A stretch of 64,000 nt of DNA. It comes from Bradyrhizobium liaoningense (lineage in GTDB: Bacteria > Pseudomonadota > Alphaproteobacteria > Rhizobiales > Xanthobacteraceae). The notes under the pieces were generated by a model. It was not told where the DNA came from. It ran no database searches and saw only the letters and a program-made list of their open reading frames with translations. The stretch covers positions 186,001 through 250,000 of the forward strand of contig NZ_JAFCJS010000002.1 in NCBI RefSeq assembly GCF_018130825.1, given 5' to 3'. Within the stretch, counting starts at the first letter, position 1. Every line of letters begins with the position of its first letter. Positions 24,684 through 51,045 of the stretch are shown here, one piece after another. The translations under genes were made by a program, and so were the position numbers.

Positions 24684-25111
24684 CCGACGATGCAGGCGAA
24701 GACACAAGCCGGCCGGGCGACAGCAACGTCGCGGATTACAAGCTCATCCTGCGGAGGGCTCTCGACAACAGGCCGTCCGGGACGCGGTTGAAGCTCGCGG
24801 CCGCGCTCGGCAAGAACCGCTCCTTCGTGAGCCAGATCACCAATCCGGCCTATCTGGTGCCGATTCCGGCTAAGCATGTCCCCATTATCTTCGAGGTCTG
24901 CCATCTCGCAGGTGCCGAGCGCGCGGCTTTCCTCGAAGCCTATGGGCGCGCACATCCGGGTCGGCTGCGTGGCGCTCACCGCGAGGCGCGCACGCGCATT
25001 GTTTCCGTGACCGTGCCAGATCTCGGCGACGACAAGAAAAATCGCGCGCTCGAGCAGCTCATCGTCGATTTTGCTGCCCAGCTCGCGCGCTACGCCGAAA
25101 GCATCGGCTGA
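24680..25111 (+). CDS. Small helix-turn-helix-like protein in the dha operon
   Basis: A 143-residue protein. Residues about 20-60 (YKLILRRALDNRPSGTRLKL, then AAALGKNRSFVSQITN) resemble an XRE-type helix-turn-helix, and PIPAKHVPIIFEVCHLAG continues it. The C-terminal part is charged and ends in a helix. It starts in an ATGA overlap with enzyme I and precedes dhaK by 38 bases, so it is co-transcribed. It could be the local repressor/activator acting at the inverted repeat at 15925-15952 (inference). It is not DhaR-like. Confidence 0.75.
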   Translation: MTDDAGEDTSRPGDSNVADYKLILRRALDNRPSGTRLKLAAALGKNRSFVSQITNPAYLVPIPAKHVPIIFEVCHLAGAERAAFLEAYGRAHPGRLRGAHREARTRIVSVTVPDLGDDKKNRALEQLIVDFAAQLARYAESIG

Positions 25112-25149
25112 CGAATTCGAAACGCAAGAAAGATAGCCGGGAGGACGCC

Positions 25150-26139
25150 ATGAAAAAGCTGATCAACAGCGTCGACACAGTGCTCGAAGAGAGTCTCGAC
25201 GGATTGGCGGCTGCACATGCCGATATCCTGCTGCTCGGCGCCGAGCGGAAGTTCGTGCGCCGTCGTACACTGAAGCCGGGCAAGGTTGCGCTCATCTCAG
25301 GCGGCGGCTCCGGCCATGAACCGCTCCACGCCGGCTTTGTCGGCGACGGCATGCTCGATGCCGCCTGTCCGGGCCAGGTCTTCACGTCGCCGACACCGGA
25401 TCAGATGATCGAGGCGGCTGAGGCCGTCGACACCGGGGCAGGCGTGCTGTTCATCGTCAAGAACTACGAAGGCGATGTGATGAATTTCACCATGGCCGCC
25501 GAGATGGCAGGGCGTGAGGTCGTCAGCGTCGTGACCAACGACGATGTCGCGGTTGAGAAATCGACGTACACGACCGGCCGTCGCGGCGTCGCGGGCACGC
25601 TGATCGTGGAAAAGATGGTCGGCGCCGCTGCTGAAAGGGGAATGCCGCTCGCCGCGCTCAAGACGCTTGGCGATGACGTCAACCGACGCACTCGCTCGAT
25701 GGGGGTGGCGCTGCTGCCGTGCACGGTTCCGGCGGCGGGCCGGCCGAACTTCACCCTGGCCGACAACGAGATGGAAATGGGGGTCGGCATTCACGGCGAG
25801 CCGGGTCGCCGCCGGGTGCCGCTGGCCTCTGCCGATGCGATCGCGGCCGAGATGCTCAACGCGATCCTGGGCGATCTCGCACCGAGCAAGGGCAGCGAAG
25901 TCCTGCTTCTCATCAACGGGTTCGGCGCGACGCCGCTGATCGAGCTCTATCTGATGGCCAACAGCGCCAAGCGCATCCTGGACGGGGCGGGGATCACGGC
26001 GACGCGCTTCCTCACCGGCTCCTATGTGACGTCTCTCGACATGGCCGGTGCTTCGATCACCGTCTCAGTGCTCGAGGGTCAGGCAAAAGAATTGTGGGAT
26101 GCCCCCGTGCATACCGCGGCGCTACGCTGGGGTATCTGA
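25150..26139 (+). CDS. dhaK: Dihydroxyacetone kinase substrate-binding subunit DhaK
   Basis: A 329-residue DhaK, which binds dihydroxyacetone covalently through a His. The nucleophile motif is EMEMGVGIHGEPGRRR (His near residue 218), and the active-site segment LISGGGSGHEPLHAGFVG (about residues 49-66) is intact, as is NYEGDVMNFTMA. The ribosome site is GGGAGG before the ATG. The length matches PTS-type DhaK (about 356 in E. coli). It closes the operon; no clear terminator follows in the 110 bases before the convergent cysNC stop. Confidence 0.95.
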   Translation: MKKLINSVDTVLEESLDGLAAAHADILLLGAERKFVRRRTLKPGKVALISGGGSGHEPLHAGFVGDGMLDAACPGQVFTSPTPDQMIEAAEAVDTGAGVLFIVKNYEGDVMNFTMAAEMAGREVVSVVTNDDVAVEKSTYTTGRRGVAGTLIVEKMVGAAAERGMPLAALKTLGDDVNRRTRSMGVALLPCTVPAAGRPNFTLADNEMEMGVGIHGEPGRRRVPLASADAIAAEMLNAILGDLAPSKGSEVLLLINGFGATPLIELYLMANSAKRILDGAGITATRFLTGSYVTSLDMAGASITVSVLEGQAKELWDAPVHTAALRWGI

Positions 26140-26249
26140 TGGACCGAAGCGAGAGCTCGGAGTTTTCAGTTGGAAAGGCTCGTGGCCCGGTAAATCCGAA
26201 TGATGCCGTGATCTGAACTTAGCGTTCGAATGCCGCATCGACGCTTCGT

Positions 26250-28124
26250 TCATACGATTCCGAGTGCGGCCAACTTCTTCACGATCTGGTCCGCCAATTG
26301 CTCGGGCTGCTGACCAATCGTTTGCAGGTGTATTTCGGGAGTCTCCGGCGGTTCGTACGGGGCATCGAAGCCGGTAAAATTCCTGATCTTGCCGGCCTTT
26401 GCCTTGGCGTAGAGACCCTTTGGATCCCGCCGTGCACATTCGTCGATAGGTGTATCGACGAATACCTCAATGAACTCTCCATCGGACACCAGTCGGCGCA
26501 CCATGTCTCGCTCGGCGCGATAGGGAGAAATGAACGAGCACAGCACGATCAGGCCTGCATCCACCAGTAGTTTTGCTGTCTCTCCGGCACGACGGATATT
26601 CTCAACGCGGTCCGCCTCCGTGAAACCGAGGTCCCGGCTGAGGCCATGGCGCAGATTGTCGCCGTCCAGCATCATCGTGTGATGGCCGCCGGCATGAAGC
26701 CGGCGTTCAACGATGTTGGCAATCGTCGACTTGCCGGCACCCGACAGGCCGGTGAGCCATACGATGGCTGGCTTCTGGTGCTTTTGCGCAGCGCGCTCCG
26801 ACTTTCCTATCAGCGTGGCCTGCCAGGGGACATTGGTGGCACGCCGCAGGCCAAACGCGATCATCCCCGCGCCAAGCGTATGATTGGTCAAGCGGTCGAT
26901 GACGATAAATGATCCAGTCTTGCGGTTCTGCCCGTACGGGTCGAACGCGACGGGTGTGCCCGTCGACAGATTGCAGAACGCGATATCGTTGAGGCCGAGC
27001 GTGCGAGCGGCAAGGTGCTCGCGGGTGTTGACGTCGATCTTGTACTTGATCCCGGTGACCGTAACAGGCGTCGTCCGGGTGCCGATGCGGGCCAGATAGG
27101 AGCGGCCAGGCATGAGTTGCTGGTCGCTCATCCAGATGACATGTGCCGCAAACTGGTCCGATACCTCGGGAGGAGAATCCGGACTGATCAGGAGATCGCC
27201 GCGGGCGATGTCCAGCTCGTCTGCGAGCGTGATCGTGATCGCGTCACCGGCCTGGGCGGAGGTCTGAGCGCCTTCCGCGGTCAGGAGTTCCTTCACCCTC
27301 GTCGAGAGCCTGCCGGAATTCGCGACGGCGATGGGATCGCCGGCATTGATTGTCCCGGATGCTACCGTGCCGGCGTAACCTCTGAAATCAAGATGGGGTC
27401 GGTTGACCCATTGCACCGGAAAGCGGAACGGACGTTCGATCGTGTCGCCACTCACATCGATGGTTTCGAGATAGTCGAGCAGGCTTGGCCCGCGAAACCA
27501 GGGCGTGTTGTCCGACACCTTCGTGACGTTGTCGCCATGTCGGGCCGAGATTGGAATCGGTGCGATCGACGAAAAGCCGAGTTCCGCGGCGAAGCCTCTG
27601 TATTCATCGACAATGCGAGAGAAAATCTCGCTTTGATAGGAGATCAGATCGATCTTGTTCACGGCCAGGACAACATGACGTATGCCGAGCAGCGAACAAA
27701 TCAGGGAGTGTCGTCTGGTCTGAGGCAAAACACCTTTGCGCGCATCGATCAGGAGAATGGCGAGATCGGCTGTCGATGCCCCGGTGGCCATATTCCGCGT
27801 GTACTGCTCGTGGCCGGGCGTGTCGGCGACAATGAAAGAACGTCGGGGTGTGCTGAAGAAACGATGTGCAACGTCGATCGTGATGCCTTGCTCCCGTTCG
27901 GCTTCGAGCCCATCCATGAGGAGCGCAAGGTCGATGTCGTTTTCGGTGGTGCCGTGGCGCTTCGAATCCGTCGCCAACACGGATAGTTGATCTTCAAAGA
28001 TCAGCTTGGAGTCATGCAGGAGGCGGCCGATCAGCGTGGACTTTCCGTCATCCACCGATCCACAGGTGAGGAAACGAAGCAGGTCCTTGCTCTGCGCTTC
28101 GACGGGAAGTTCGCGGCTGTCCAT
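26250..28124 (-). CDS. cysNC: Bifunctional sulfate adenylyltransferase subunit 1 / adenylylsulfate kinase (CysN-CysC, NodQ type)
   Basis: A 624-residue fusion. The N-terminal GTPase CysN has G1 [15 protein letters not shown] (about residues 22-36), [17 protein letters not shown] and NKIDLI. With CysD it makes adenylylsulfate. The C-terminal APS kinase domain (about 440-624) has the P-loop [24 protein letters not shown] and [17 protein letters not shown], and makes PAPS. The ATG at 28124 shares one base with the cysD stop (TGATG); frame further upstream is shadow. A sulfotransferase that would use PAPS lies at 48122-48937. NodQ/CysNC fusions serve either assimilation or sulfation; no cysH, cysI or nod gene is in the window. 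Confidence 0.94.
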   Translation of the reverse strand: MDSRELPVEAQSKDLLRFLTCGSVDDGKSTLIGRLLHDSKLIFEDQLSVLATDSKRHGTTENDIDLALLMDGLEAEREQGITIDVAHRFFSTPRRSFIVADTPGHEQYTRNMATGASTADLAILLIDARKGVLPQTRRHSLICSLLGIRHVVLAVNKIDLISYQSEIFSRIVDEYRGFAAELGFSSIAPIPISARHGDNVTKVSDNTPWFRGPSLLDYLETIDVSGDTIERPFRFPVQWVNRPHLDFRGYAGTVASGTINAGDPIAVANSGRLSTRVKELLTAEGAQTSAQAGDAITITLADELDIARGDLLISPDSPPEVSDQFAAHVIWMSDQQLMPGRSYLARIGTRTTPVTVTGIKYKIDVNTREHLAARTLGLNDIAFCNLSTGTPVAFDPYGQNRKTGSFIVIDRLTNHTLGAGMIAFGLRRATNVPWQATLIGKSERAAQKHQKPAIVWLTGLSGAGKSTIANIVERRLHAGGHHTMMLDGDNLRHGLSRDLGFTEADRVENIRRAGETAKLLVDAGLIVLCSFISPYRAERDMVRRLVSDGEFIEVFVDTPIDECARRDPKGLYAKAKAGKIRNFTGFDAPYEPPETPEIHLQTIGQQPEQLADQIVKKLAALGIV

Positions 28125-29062
28125 CAAAAGTAGCCTTCGCGCTTCTTTCGCTCCATTGATGCGGGTTCGTCGCTGTCTATCAGGCGACCCTGCCGCTCCG
28201 AGAGCCGCGTCGATCTCATTTCCGAGATGATATCTTCCAGCGTTGTGGCACTGGAATCGATCGCTCCGGTCAGGGGATAGCAACCCAGCGTCCGAAATCG
28301 AACTTGCCGCGATTCCGGCTGCTCGTCCGCATTGAGGGGCAGTCTCTCGTCATCGACCATGATCCAGGAGCCGCCGCGCGCCACGACCGGGCGGTGTTTG
28401 GCGAAATAGAGCGGCACCACGGGAATGTTTTCCAGATGGATGTAGTGCCAGACATCCAGTTCGGTCCAGTTCGATAGCGGGAAAACGCGAACGGTTTCGC
28501 CTGGTCCGACACGGGTGTTGTACAGGTTCCACAATTCCGGGCGCTGGTTGCGGGGGTCCCAGACATGTCCGCGCGAGCGAAAGGAGAAGATCCGCTCCTT
28601 GGCCCGGCTCTTCTCTTCGTCCCTGCGAGCGCCGCCAAAAGCGGCATCGAAGCCATAGAGGTCGAGCGCCTGTTTGAGCGCGTGGGTCTTCATCACCTGA
28701 GTGTGGATCGATGAGCCCGATGTAATCGGCGAGATGCCACGGCCTAGACCATCCTGATTGATGTAGATGAGCAGCTCGATGCCGAGCCGACGCGCTGTCT
28801 CGTCGCGAAACGAGATCATCTCGCGAAACTTCCATGTCGTATCGACGTGCAATAGCGGAAACGGGAGCTTTGCGGGGTAGAACGCCTTGAGCGCCAAATG
28901 CAGCATGACGCTGGAGTCCTTGCCAATCGAATAGAGCATCACCGGGCGTCTGAATTCGGCGATGACTTCGCGCATGATCTCGATTGATTGAGCTTCCAGA
29001 CTCTTGAGGTGCTTCGGAAGCCCGCGCTGCGTCCCGTCAGTGGTCGATGCGACGAAATTCAT
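28124..29062 (-). CDS. cysD: Sulfate adenylyltransferase subunit 2 CysD
   Basis: A PP-loop ATP pyrophosphatase that activates sulfate with CysN. Motifs are [20 protein letters not shown] (PP-loop), [36 protein letters not shown] and [11 protein letters not shown], and the C-terminus ends [11 protein letters not shown] as in the family. I prefer the ATG at 29062 (312 residues, GAAGG nearby, near the usual 302). An ATG at 29110 would add 16 residues with a weaker ribosome site. It is coupled to cysNC and diverges from the gene at 29331. Confidence 0.93.
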   Translation of the reverse strand: MNFVASTTDGTQRGLPKHLKSLEAQSIEIMREVIAEFRRPVMLYSIGKDSSVMLHLALKAFYPAKLPFPLLHVDTTWKFREMISFRDETARRLGIELLIYINQDGLGRGISPITSGSSIHTQVMKTHALKQALDLYGFDAAFGGARRDEEKSRAKERIFSFRSRGHVWDPRNQRPELWNLYNTRVGPGETVRVFPLSNWTELDVWHYIHLENIPVVPLYFAKHRPVVARGGSWIMVDDERLPLNADEQPESRQVRFRTLGCYPLTGAIDSSATTLEDIISEMRSTRLSERQGRLIDSDEPASMERKKREGYF

Positions 29063-29330
29063 TGCAGGCGCCTTCAGGGGAATCTCATTGGGAATGCCAA
29101 CATACTTCATGCCAAACCGGCAGCGATAGTTGATGTCTACGGCGCGCGGAGCTATGTCGTCCGGCCGCTGGGAAGCCGGCGCCGACGAATTCTTGATCTT
29201 GGTGCGATAGTAAATGCGTGGGCCTTGTTGCCTTGCATTCTGAACGCGGTAGTGGCTGATGCGACTTCAAGGTGCCGGTGAAGCGAGCGGTCGCGGCGTT
29301 CAGCGGCACACTTTGAATTAAAGAGACCCG

Positions 29331-30194
29331 ATGGCATTGAATGCGGACGACATTTTTCTGAATCCCGCGCTTGAATCCCGCGTGCGCGGACAAGCCTGGG
29401 CGCTCTTGCTTCTCAACGCTGCCGATCCGCGGATGGGATCGTTGTTTGCAACGCAGCAACGCTGGCTGATGGCGCACGCGGCGGTAGCGCAGTTCTTCCG
29501 GGATGTTGCCGTGGCCGGTCCTGGCTCCGGAGTGTTGACCGCACGTGTGCTCGATCTTGTCGAGCATCACCAGATCGCAAGCCGGAACACCGCGGCTGCC
29601 TTCGTCAAGGAGATGTTGAAATACGGCATCGTGCGCCATGTTGCGGGAAGCGAGGGCAAGCGTCATCGCCCGGTGGAGCCGGGACCTGCAGCGCTTGATG
29701 CGCTGCATCAATGGCATCTGCTGCATCTGGCAACGCTGGATGGCCTGGATGGCGGAAGCCGTTCGGCGACATTGGCCGCCCGACCAGAGGTCGTTCAGCG
29801 CATGCAGCCGCTGATTGCCGACGGCTTGCTCGGGTCTCACATGGTTCGCGAACCCGAACCGACGTTCAAGCTGTTCACCTGGGTCGACGAGGGGGGCGTG
29901 TTGATGGATCGCCTGATCGTCGGCTGTGAGGAAGAGGACGCCAGCCTCGATCGTATCACGACCGACGTGACGTCGGTCTCCGCTCTGGCGCAACGGCTGA
30001 AATTGTCGCGGACACAACTGGGCCGCAAGCTCGCCGAGGCAGAGTCCATGGGAAGCGTTGGCTGGGTTGGAGCGCGCGGCAAGTCCCGACTCTGGGTCTC
30101 GAAAGGCTTCCGCCGCGAATATCACAAGGCGCAGGCGGTCAAGCTCGCGATCATCGACGCAGCCTTCGACGCCTGTTTCGTGTCGCATCGATGA
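29331..30194 (+). CDS. Putative DNA-binding protein with two winged-helix-like regions, function unknown
   Basis: A 287-residue soluble protein. Two helix-turn-helix-like parts are visible: about residues 65-125 (VLDLVEHHQIASRNTAAAFV, then LKYGIVRHVAGSEGKR) and about 215-260 (SALAQRLKLSRTQLGRKLAE, then GWVGARGKSRLWVSKGF). The middle is alpha-helical in character. I do not recognise a named family. It diverges from cysD and stands 488 bases upstream of the giant adhesin gene in the same direction, so it is a candidate regulator of the adhesin/sulfation locus. Confidence 0.7.
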   Translation: MALNADDIFLNPALESRVRGQAWALLLLNAADPRMGSLFATQQRWLMAHAAVAQFFRDVAVAGPGSGVLTARVLDLVEHHQIASRNTAAAFVKEMLKYGIVRHVAGSEGKRHRPVEPGPAALDALHQWHLLHLATLDGLDGGSRSATLAARPEVVQRMQPLIADGLLGSHMVREPEPTFKLFTWVDEGGVLMDRLIVGCEEEDASLDRITTDVTSVSALAQRLKLSRTQLGRKLAEAESMGSVGWVGARGKSRLWVSKGFRREYHKAQAVKLAIIDAAFDACFVSHR

Positions 30195-30682
30195 AGTCAA
30201 CGACATCGTTGGACCGATGATCGGCAGCATTGATCAATCCGCTGTCGCCTGACCATTTTTGGTGGTCGACCTTTCCGGCCGGTCTCGATCTTTACCGCAC
30301 ATGTTGGACCCGCTGCGGAAAGTGCCGCAGTGGTTCATGGCGCTGCGGGCATTGATTTCGCAGCAGAGTTTCGTGCGCGGAATGAGAGCATGTCGCGATC
30401 TAGGTAAACGCATTTTCGGATTTTATGCGCGCCGGGCGGGTAAGCACAATTGATGAAAATGGGCGCGTGTGAACGCTGGTTCGCAGCCTTCGGCAGCTCG
30501 ACACCGTACCAATGGGTCCGCTGAGGAATCGTCGCTTCCGGGCTGCGCTGAATGAGAATGGCATTGGTGAGGAGGATGGCTCTCATCGGTCGGTAGATGG
30601 AGAGCACGACAACAGCGTCGGTCGGATGTGTTTCGGCGGTCATCTTCCGCCTCGTTTGCGCTACCGTTTTCAGATGGAATGA
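30195..30682. other. Long leader / intergenic region before the giant adhesin gene
   Basis: 488 bases with no convincing gene; one 64-codon frame at 30259-30453 has no domain or ribosome site. It holds three copies of a 6-base arm at 30313-30348 that can form alternative hairpins. No T-tract terminator for the preceding gene was found. The promoter and control region of the 17.4-kb gene should lie here. The start at 30683 has only a weak ribosome site. Confidence 0.45.
30313..30348 (+). promoter_or_regulatory. Alternative stem-loops upstream of the giant gene
   Basis: CTGCGG (30313-30318), CCGCAG (30325-30330) and CTGCGG (30343-30348) let the central arm pair with either neighbour, in mutually exclusive hairpins with loops of 6 or 12 bases. 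They lie about 335-370 bases before the start codon. This is the geometry of a switchable leader, but 6-bp arms can arise by chance. Confidence 0.3.
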
Positions 30683-48091
<17,409 letters not shown>

Positions 48092-48121
48092 TCACGAATC
48101 TCCGGTCAGGTTTGCAGGATC

Positions 48122-48937
48122 ATGCAAGGCGATATCCATTTCATCTCTGGACTTCCGCGCGCGGGCTCGACGCTGCTGTCGGCCATATTGCGGCAGAACC
48201 CGCGATTTCGCGCCGGAATGACCGGCCCGGTCGGCTCGCTGGTCGACGGCATGCTGCGCAGCATGAGCATGAGCAACGAGACCGCGATCTTCATCACCGA
48301 CGAGCAGCGCCGGGAGCTCGTCAAGGCGATCTTCTCGACCTACTACGCCGACCTGCCGAAGGGACATGTGGTGTTCGACACCAACCGCAATTGGTGCGCG
48401 CGGCTGCCACTGATCACCGAGCTGTTTCCGCGCGCCAAGGTGATCTGCTGCGTGCGCCACATCCCCTGGATCCTGGATTCGGTCGAACGGCTCATTCGCA
48501 AGAACAAGTATCAGCCGTCGGGCATCTTCAATTTCGAGCCGGGCGGCACGGTGTATTCGCGTGTCGAAGGGTTGGCGGCCCCCAACGGCATGGTCGGCTT
48601 TGCCTGGAATGCGCTACGCGAAGCTTTTTGCGGCGAGCAGACCGCGTGCCTGCTGGCGCTGACCTATGAGACGCTGACCAGCCAGCCGGAACGGGCGATC
48701 GCGGCGGTCTACGAGTTCATCGGCGAGAAGCCGTTCGCGCATGATTTCCAGAACATCGAGTTCGACGCCGAAGAGTTCGACCGCAGGATCGGTACGCCGG
48801 GTCTGCACAAGGTTGGTAAACGCGTGGAATCCCCGGGTCGCAAAACCGTGCTGCCGGGCGATCTCTGGCGCAAATACGAGAACGATGCGTTCTGGGGCGA
48901 CCCCGCGCGCAACCCGAACCAGGTGAAGGTGATCTAG
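48122..48937 (+). CDS. PAPS-dependent sulfotransferase family protein
   Basis: A 271-residue soluble sulfotransferase. The 5'-phosphosulfate loop is FISGLPRAGSTLLSAIL (residues 7-23) and the 3'-phosphate motif is KVICCVRHIPWILDSVERL (about 106-124), where Arg and Ser contact PAPS. It starts 30 bases after the adhesin stop, with AGGA before the ATG and no terminator between, so the two are probably co-transcribed. PAPS could come from cysD-cysNC at 26250-29062. The acceptor could be Tyr or sugar groups on the adhesin, by analogy with RaxST and RaxX of Xanthomonas, or an unrelated lipid or glycan. It is not recognisably NodH. Confidence 0.88.
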   Translation: MQGDIHFISGLPRAGSTLLSAILRQNPRFRAGMTGPVGSLVDGMLRSMSMSNETAIFITDEQRRELVKAIFSTYYADLPKGHVVFDTNRNWCARLPLITELFPRAKVICCVRHIPWILDSVERLIRKNKYQPSGIFNFEPGGTVYSRVEGLAAPNGMVGFAWNALREAFCGEQTACLLALTYETLTSQPERAIAAVYEFIGEKPFAHDFQNIEFDAEEFDRRIGTPGLHKVGKRVESPGRKTVLPGDLWRKYENDAFWGDPARNPNQVKVI

Positions 48938-49195
48938 GGCAGGTACGAATACCTCGGATCAGGTTTCGCGTGGCGACGATACCTGCGATTGCGCTTTGCC
49001 CCCTATGGATACCGACGTTTTCTGATTCAGTACTTCCAAGACGAGAGAACACGAATCCTGCTCGCAACGCGATAGGCCAGAGCGTTGCGAAAATGTGTGC
49101 CGGCTCATAGCGCGGCAGTGCAAGGACGGCGTGCCGGATTTCTCAGTTTGGTTCGTCCCTTGCAGGATCGATTGGAGATGTAATATATCAATTAG

Positions 49196-50191
49196 ATGAA
49201 TGATTTACGCTGGAGATTTTCCACAGCGCCCATGATGGATTGGACCGACCGGCATTGCCGGGTGTTCCACCGTCACCTCACCCGACGGGCGCTTCTCTAT
49301 ACGGAGATGCTGACGACCGGCGCCGTCATCCACGGCGACCGGGACCGGCTGCTCGGGTTCGATGCGATCGAGCACCCGGTGGCGCTTCAGCTCGGCGGCT
49401 CGGATCCGCGCGAGCTCGCGCTGGCGGCGCGGATCGGCGAGGAGTTTGGCTATGACGAGATCAATCTCAATGTCGGTTGTCCGTCCGACCGCGTGAAGGA
49501 CGGCCGCTTCGGCGCCTGCCTGATGGCGGAGCCGGAGCTCGTGGCGCGGTGCGTCGATGCGATGAAGCGTGCGGTTGCCGTTCCTGTCACGGTGAAGTGC
49601 CGCATCGGCATCGATGATCAGGATCCTGAAATGGCGCTCGATACGCTCGCGCGTGCGGTGGCTGCATCCGGCTGCGACGCGCTGATCGTGCATGCTCGAA
49701 AAGCCTGGCTCAATGGATTGTCGCCGAAGCAGAACCGCGACATCCCGCCGCTTGATTATGATCGCGTCTATCGTCTCAAGCGCGCGATGCCGGACGTGCC
49801 TATTATTATCAATGGCGGCGTCCCGGGCATCGACGAGGCGAAAACGCATCTCGAACATGTCGACGGTGTGATGCTCGGTCGGGCCGCCTATCAGGAGCCG
49901 TGGCGGCTGCTCTCTGTCGATGCCGAGATCTTCGGCGAGGCTGCGCCGCATGCGACAATGCAGGACGCATTCGAGGCGATGATGCCCTACATCGAGGAGC
50001 AACTCGCGCGCGGCACGCGGCTGCACGCCATCACGCGGCATTTCGTCGGCGCCTTCCACGCCGTTCCCGGCGCACGTGCGTTCCGCCGGCATCTCGCCGA
50101 GCAGGGTGTCAAGCCGGGCGCAGGTCTCGGCGTGCTGCGCGATGCGATCGCGCGCGTTGGTGCGCGCGTGCCGGCGGAGGCGGCTGCTTAA
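49196..50191 (+). CDS. dusA: tRNA-dihydrouridine(20/20a) synthase DusA
   Basis: A 331-residue flavoenzyme that reduces uridines in the tRNA D-loop. The N-terminus shows FSTAPMMDWTDRHCRVFHR (residues 9-27), the FMN-barrel motif INLNVGCPSDRVKDGRFGAC (catalytic Cys near 95-108), VTVKCRIGIDD and IINGGVPGID, followed by VMLGRAAYQEPW. The C-terminal helical domain has AITRHFVGAFHAVPGAR. It follows 258 gene-free bases after the sulfotransferase, where I saw no tRNA or terminator. Confidence 0.95.
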   Translation: MNDLRWRFSTAPMMDWTDRHCRVFHRHLTRRALLYTEMLTTGAVIHGDRDRLLGFDAIEHPVALQLGGSDPRELALAARIGEEFGYDEINLNVGCPSDRVKDGRFGACLMAEPELVARCVDAMKRAVAVPVTVKCRIGIDDQDPEMALDTLARAVAASGCDALIVHARKAWLNGLSPKQNRDIPPLDYDRVYRLKRAMPDVPIIINGGVPGIDEAKTHLEHVDGVMLGRAAYQEPWRLLSVDAEIFGEAAPHATMQDAFEAMMPYIEEQLARGTRLHAITRHFVGAFHAVPGARAFRRHLAEQGVKPGAGLGVLRDAIARVGARVPAEAAA

Positions 50192-50213
50192 CAGCGCCCA
50201 TCATGAATAAGGA

Positions 50214-50233
50214 GCCGGATCGCAAGATCCGGC
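50214..50233. terminator. Bidirectional hairpin terminator between dusA and the porin gene
   Basis: GCCGGATC-GCAA-GATCCGGC, an 8-bp perfect stem with a 4-base loop, placed between the convergent stops of dusA (50191) and the porin (50253). The T-rich side is modest on either strand. Its position is what a shared terminator would have. Confidence 0.65.
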
Positions 50234-50252
50234 CCCGTCGTCGATCCGCAAA

Positions 50253-50921
50253 TCAGCGGAACAGGTCGAAATGATAGTTCACGCCAACGCGGAACGTGTG
50301 GAATTTCGCAGCGTTCCAGTCCGGCAGATCGTCGTGTTTGACCTCGGTGTAGAGGTACTCGGCCTTGGCCGACCATTTGGGCAGGAACGCCCACTCGACA
50401 CCGCCGCCGGCGGTCCAGCCCACTTTCATCTTGTTGATGGGGCCGTCCTTCAATTCGCCCGCGGCAAGACCCGCGGTCCCGAAGAACAACAGCCGTGAAT
50501 CCATCGTGGCGATGCCGGCGCGGGCCCGGCCGGTCATGAACCAGGGAATGCTCACGGCGGCGCTGTTGAGGGCGTCGTGGTTCTTGATGTCTCCACCCTC
50601 GAAGTCGTTCTCGATGCCGACCACGAACATCGGCGAGAGCTGATAGTTGTAGCCGATCTGCACGCCACCGAAGGCGCCCTTGACCTTGCCGCCGCTCACG
50701 CCGACGAGGTTGTTGAAGGCATCGTCGCCGCTCTCGGCGTAGCCGGCGTTGAGGCCCGCATAGAGGCCCGTCCACGAATAGACCGGCTGCGGTGCCGTGT
50801 AGGCGGAAGAGGGCGCCGCATAGCGCGGCGAAAGGTCGGCAGCGCTGGCACTGCCCGCGGCGATCGTCGCGGCAAAGGGCAGGGCGCGCATCAGGCGACG
50901 TAAGGCGGCTCTGGCAGTCAT
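50253..50921 (-). CDS. Outer-membrane beta-barrel porin, Omp25/31 family
   Basis: A 222-residue outer-membrane protein. Sec signal about residues 1-27 (MRALPFAATIAAGSASAADL region). The mature start WTGLYAGLNAGYAESGDDAF and the alternating strands GGVQIGYNYQLSPMFVVGIE, ARAGIATMDSRLLFFGTAGL, and the terminal VGVNYHFDLFR (C-terminal Phe/aromatic region) are typical of the rhizobial/Brucella Omp25-like family with an 8-stranded barrel. It is a single gene with its own terminator. Confidence 0.9.
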   Translation of the reverse strand: MTARAALRRLMRALPFAATIAAGSASAADLSPRYAAPSSAYTAPQPVYSWTGLYAGLNAGYAESGDDAFNNLVGVSGGKVKGAFGGVQIGYNYQLSPMFVVGIENDFEGGDIKNHDALNSAAVSIPWFMTGRARAGIATMDSRLLFFGTAGLAAGELKDGPINKMKVGWTAGGGVEWAFLPKWSAKAEYLYTEVKHDDLPDWNAAKFHTFRVGVNYHFDLFR

Positions 50922-51045
50922 TGGTCACATCTCCCACTTGGCCGCTTCCGGCGGGAAGCAGCGCTTGTCCAACCCCGATCCGGGAATGTCATCGTTATAA
51001 ACCGACCAGGCGGTTTGTAAATGGCGGAAATGCCACACCCGCGAT

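Noticed and set aside
26140..26249. Shared terminator between convergent dhaK and cysNC
   Set aside because: No convincing stem with T-tract on either strand.
30259..30453. 64-codon frame in the leader of the giant gene
   Set aside because: No recognisable features or ribosome site; it covers the alternative hairpin region.
48938..49195. Possible tRNA or terminator between the sulfotransferase and dusA
   Set aside because: No cloverleaf, no TTCGA arm and no hairpin with a T-tract could be found.
49940..50274. Plus-strand frame overlapping the 3' end of dusA
   Set aside because: Arg/Ala-rich shadow; dusA in the other frame has complete motifs.
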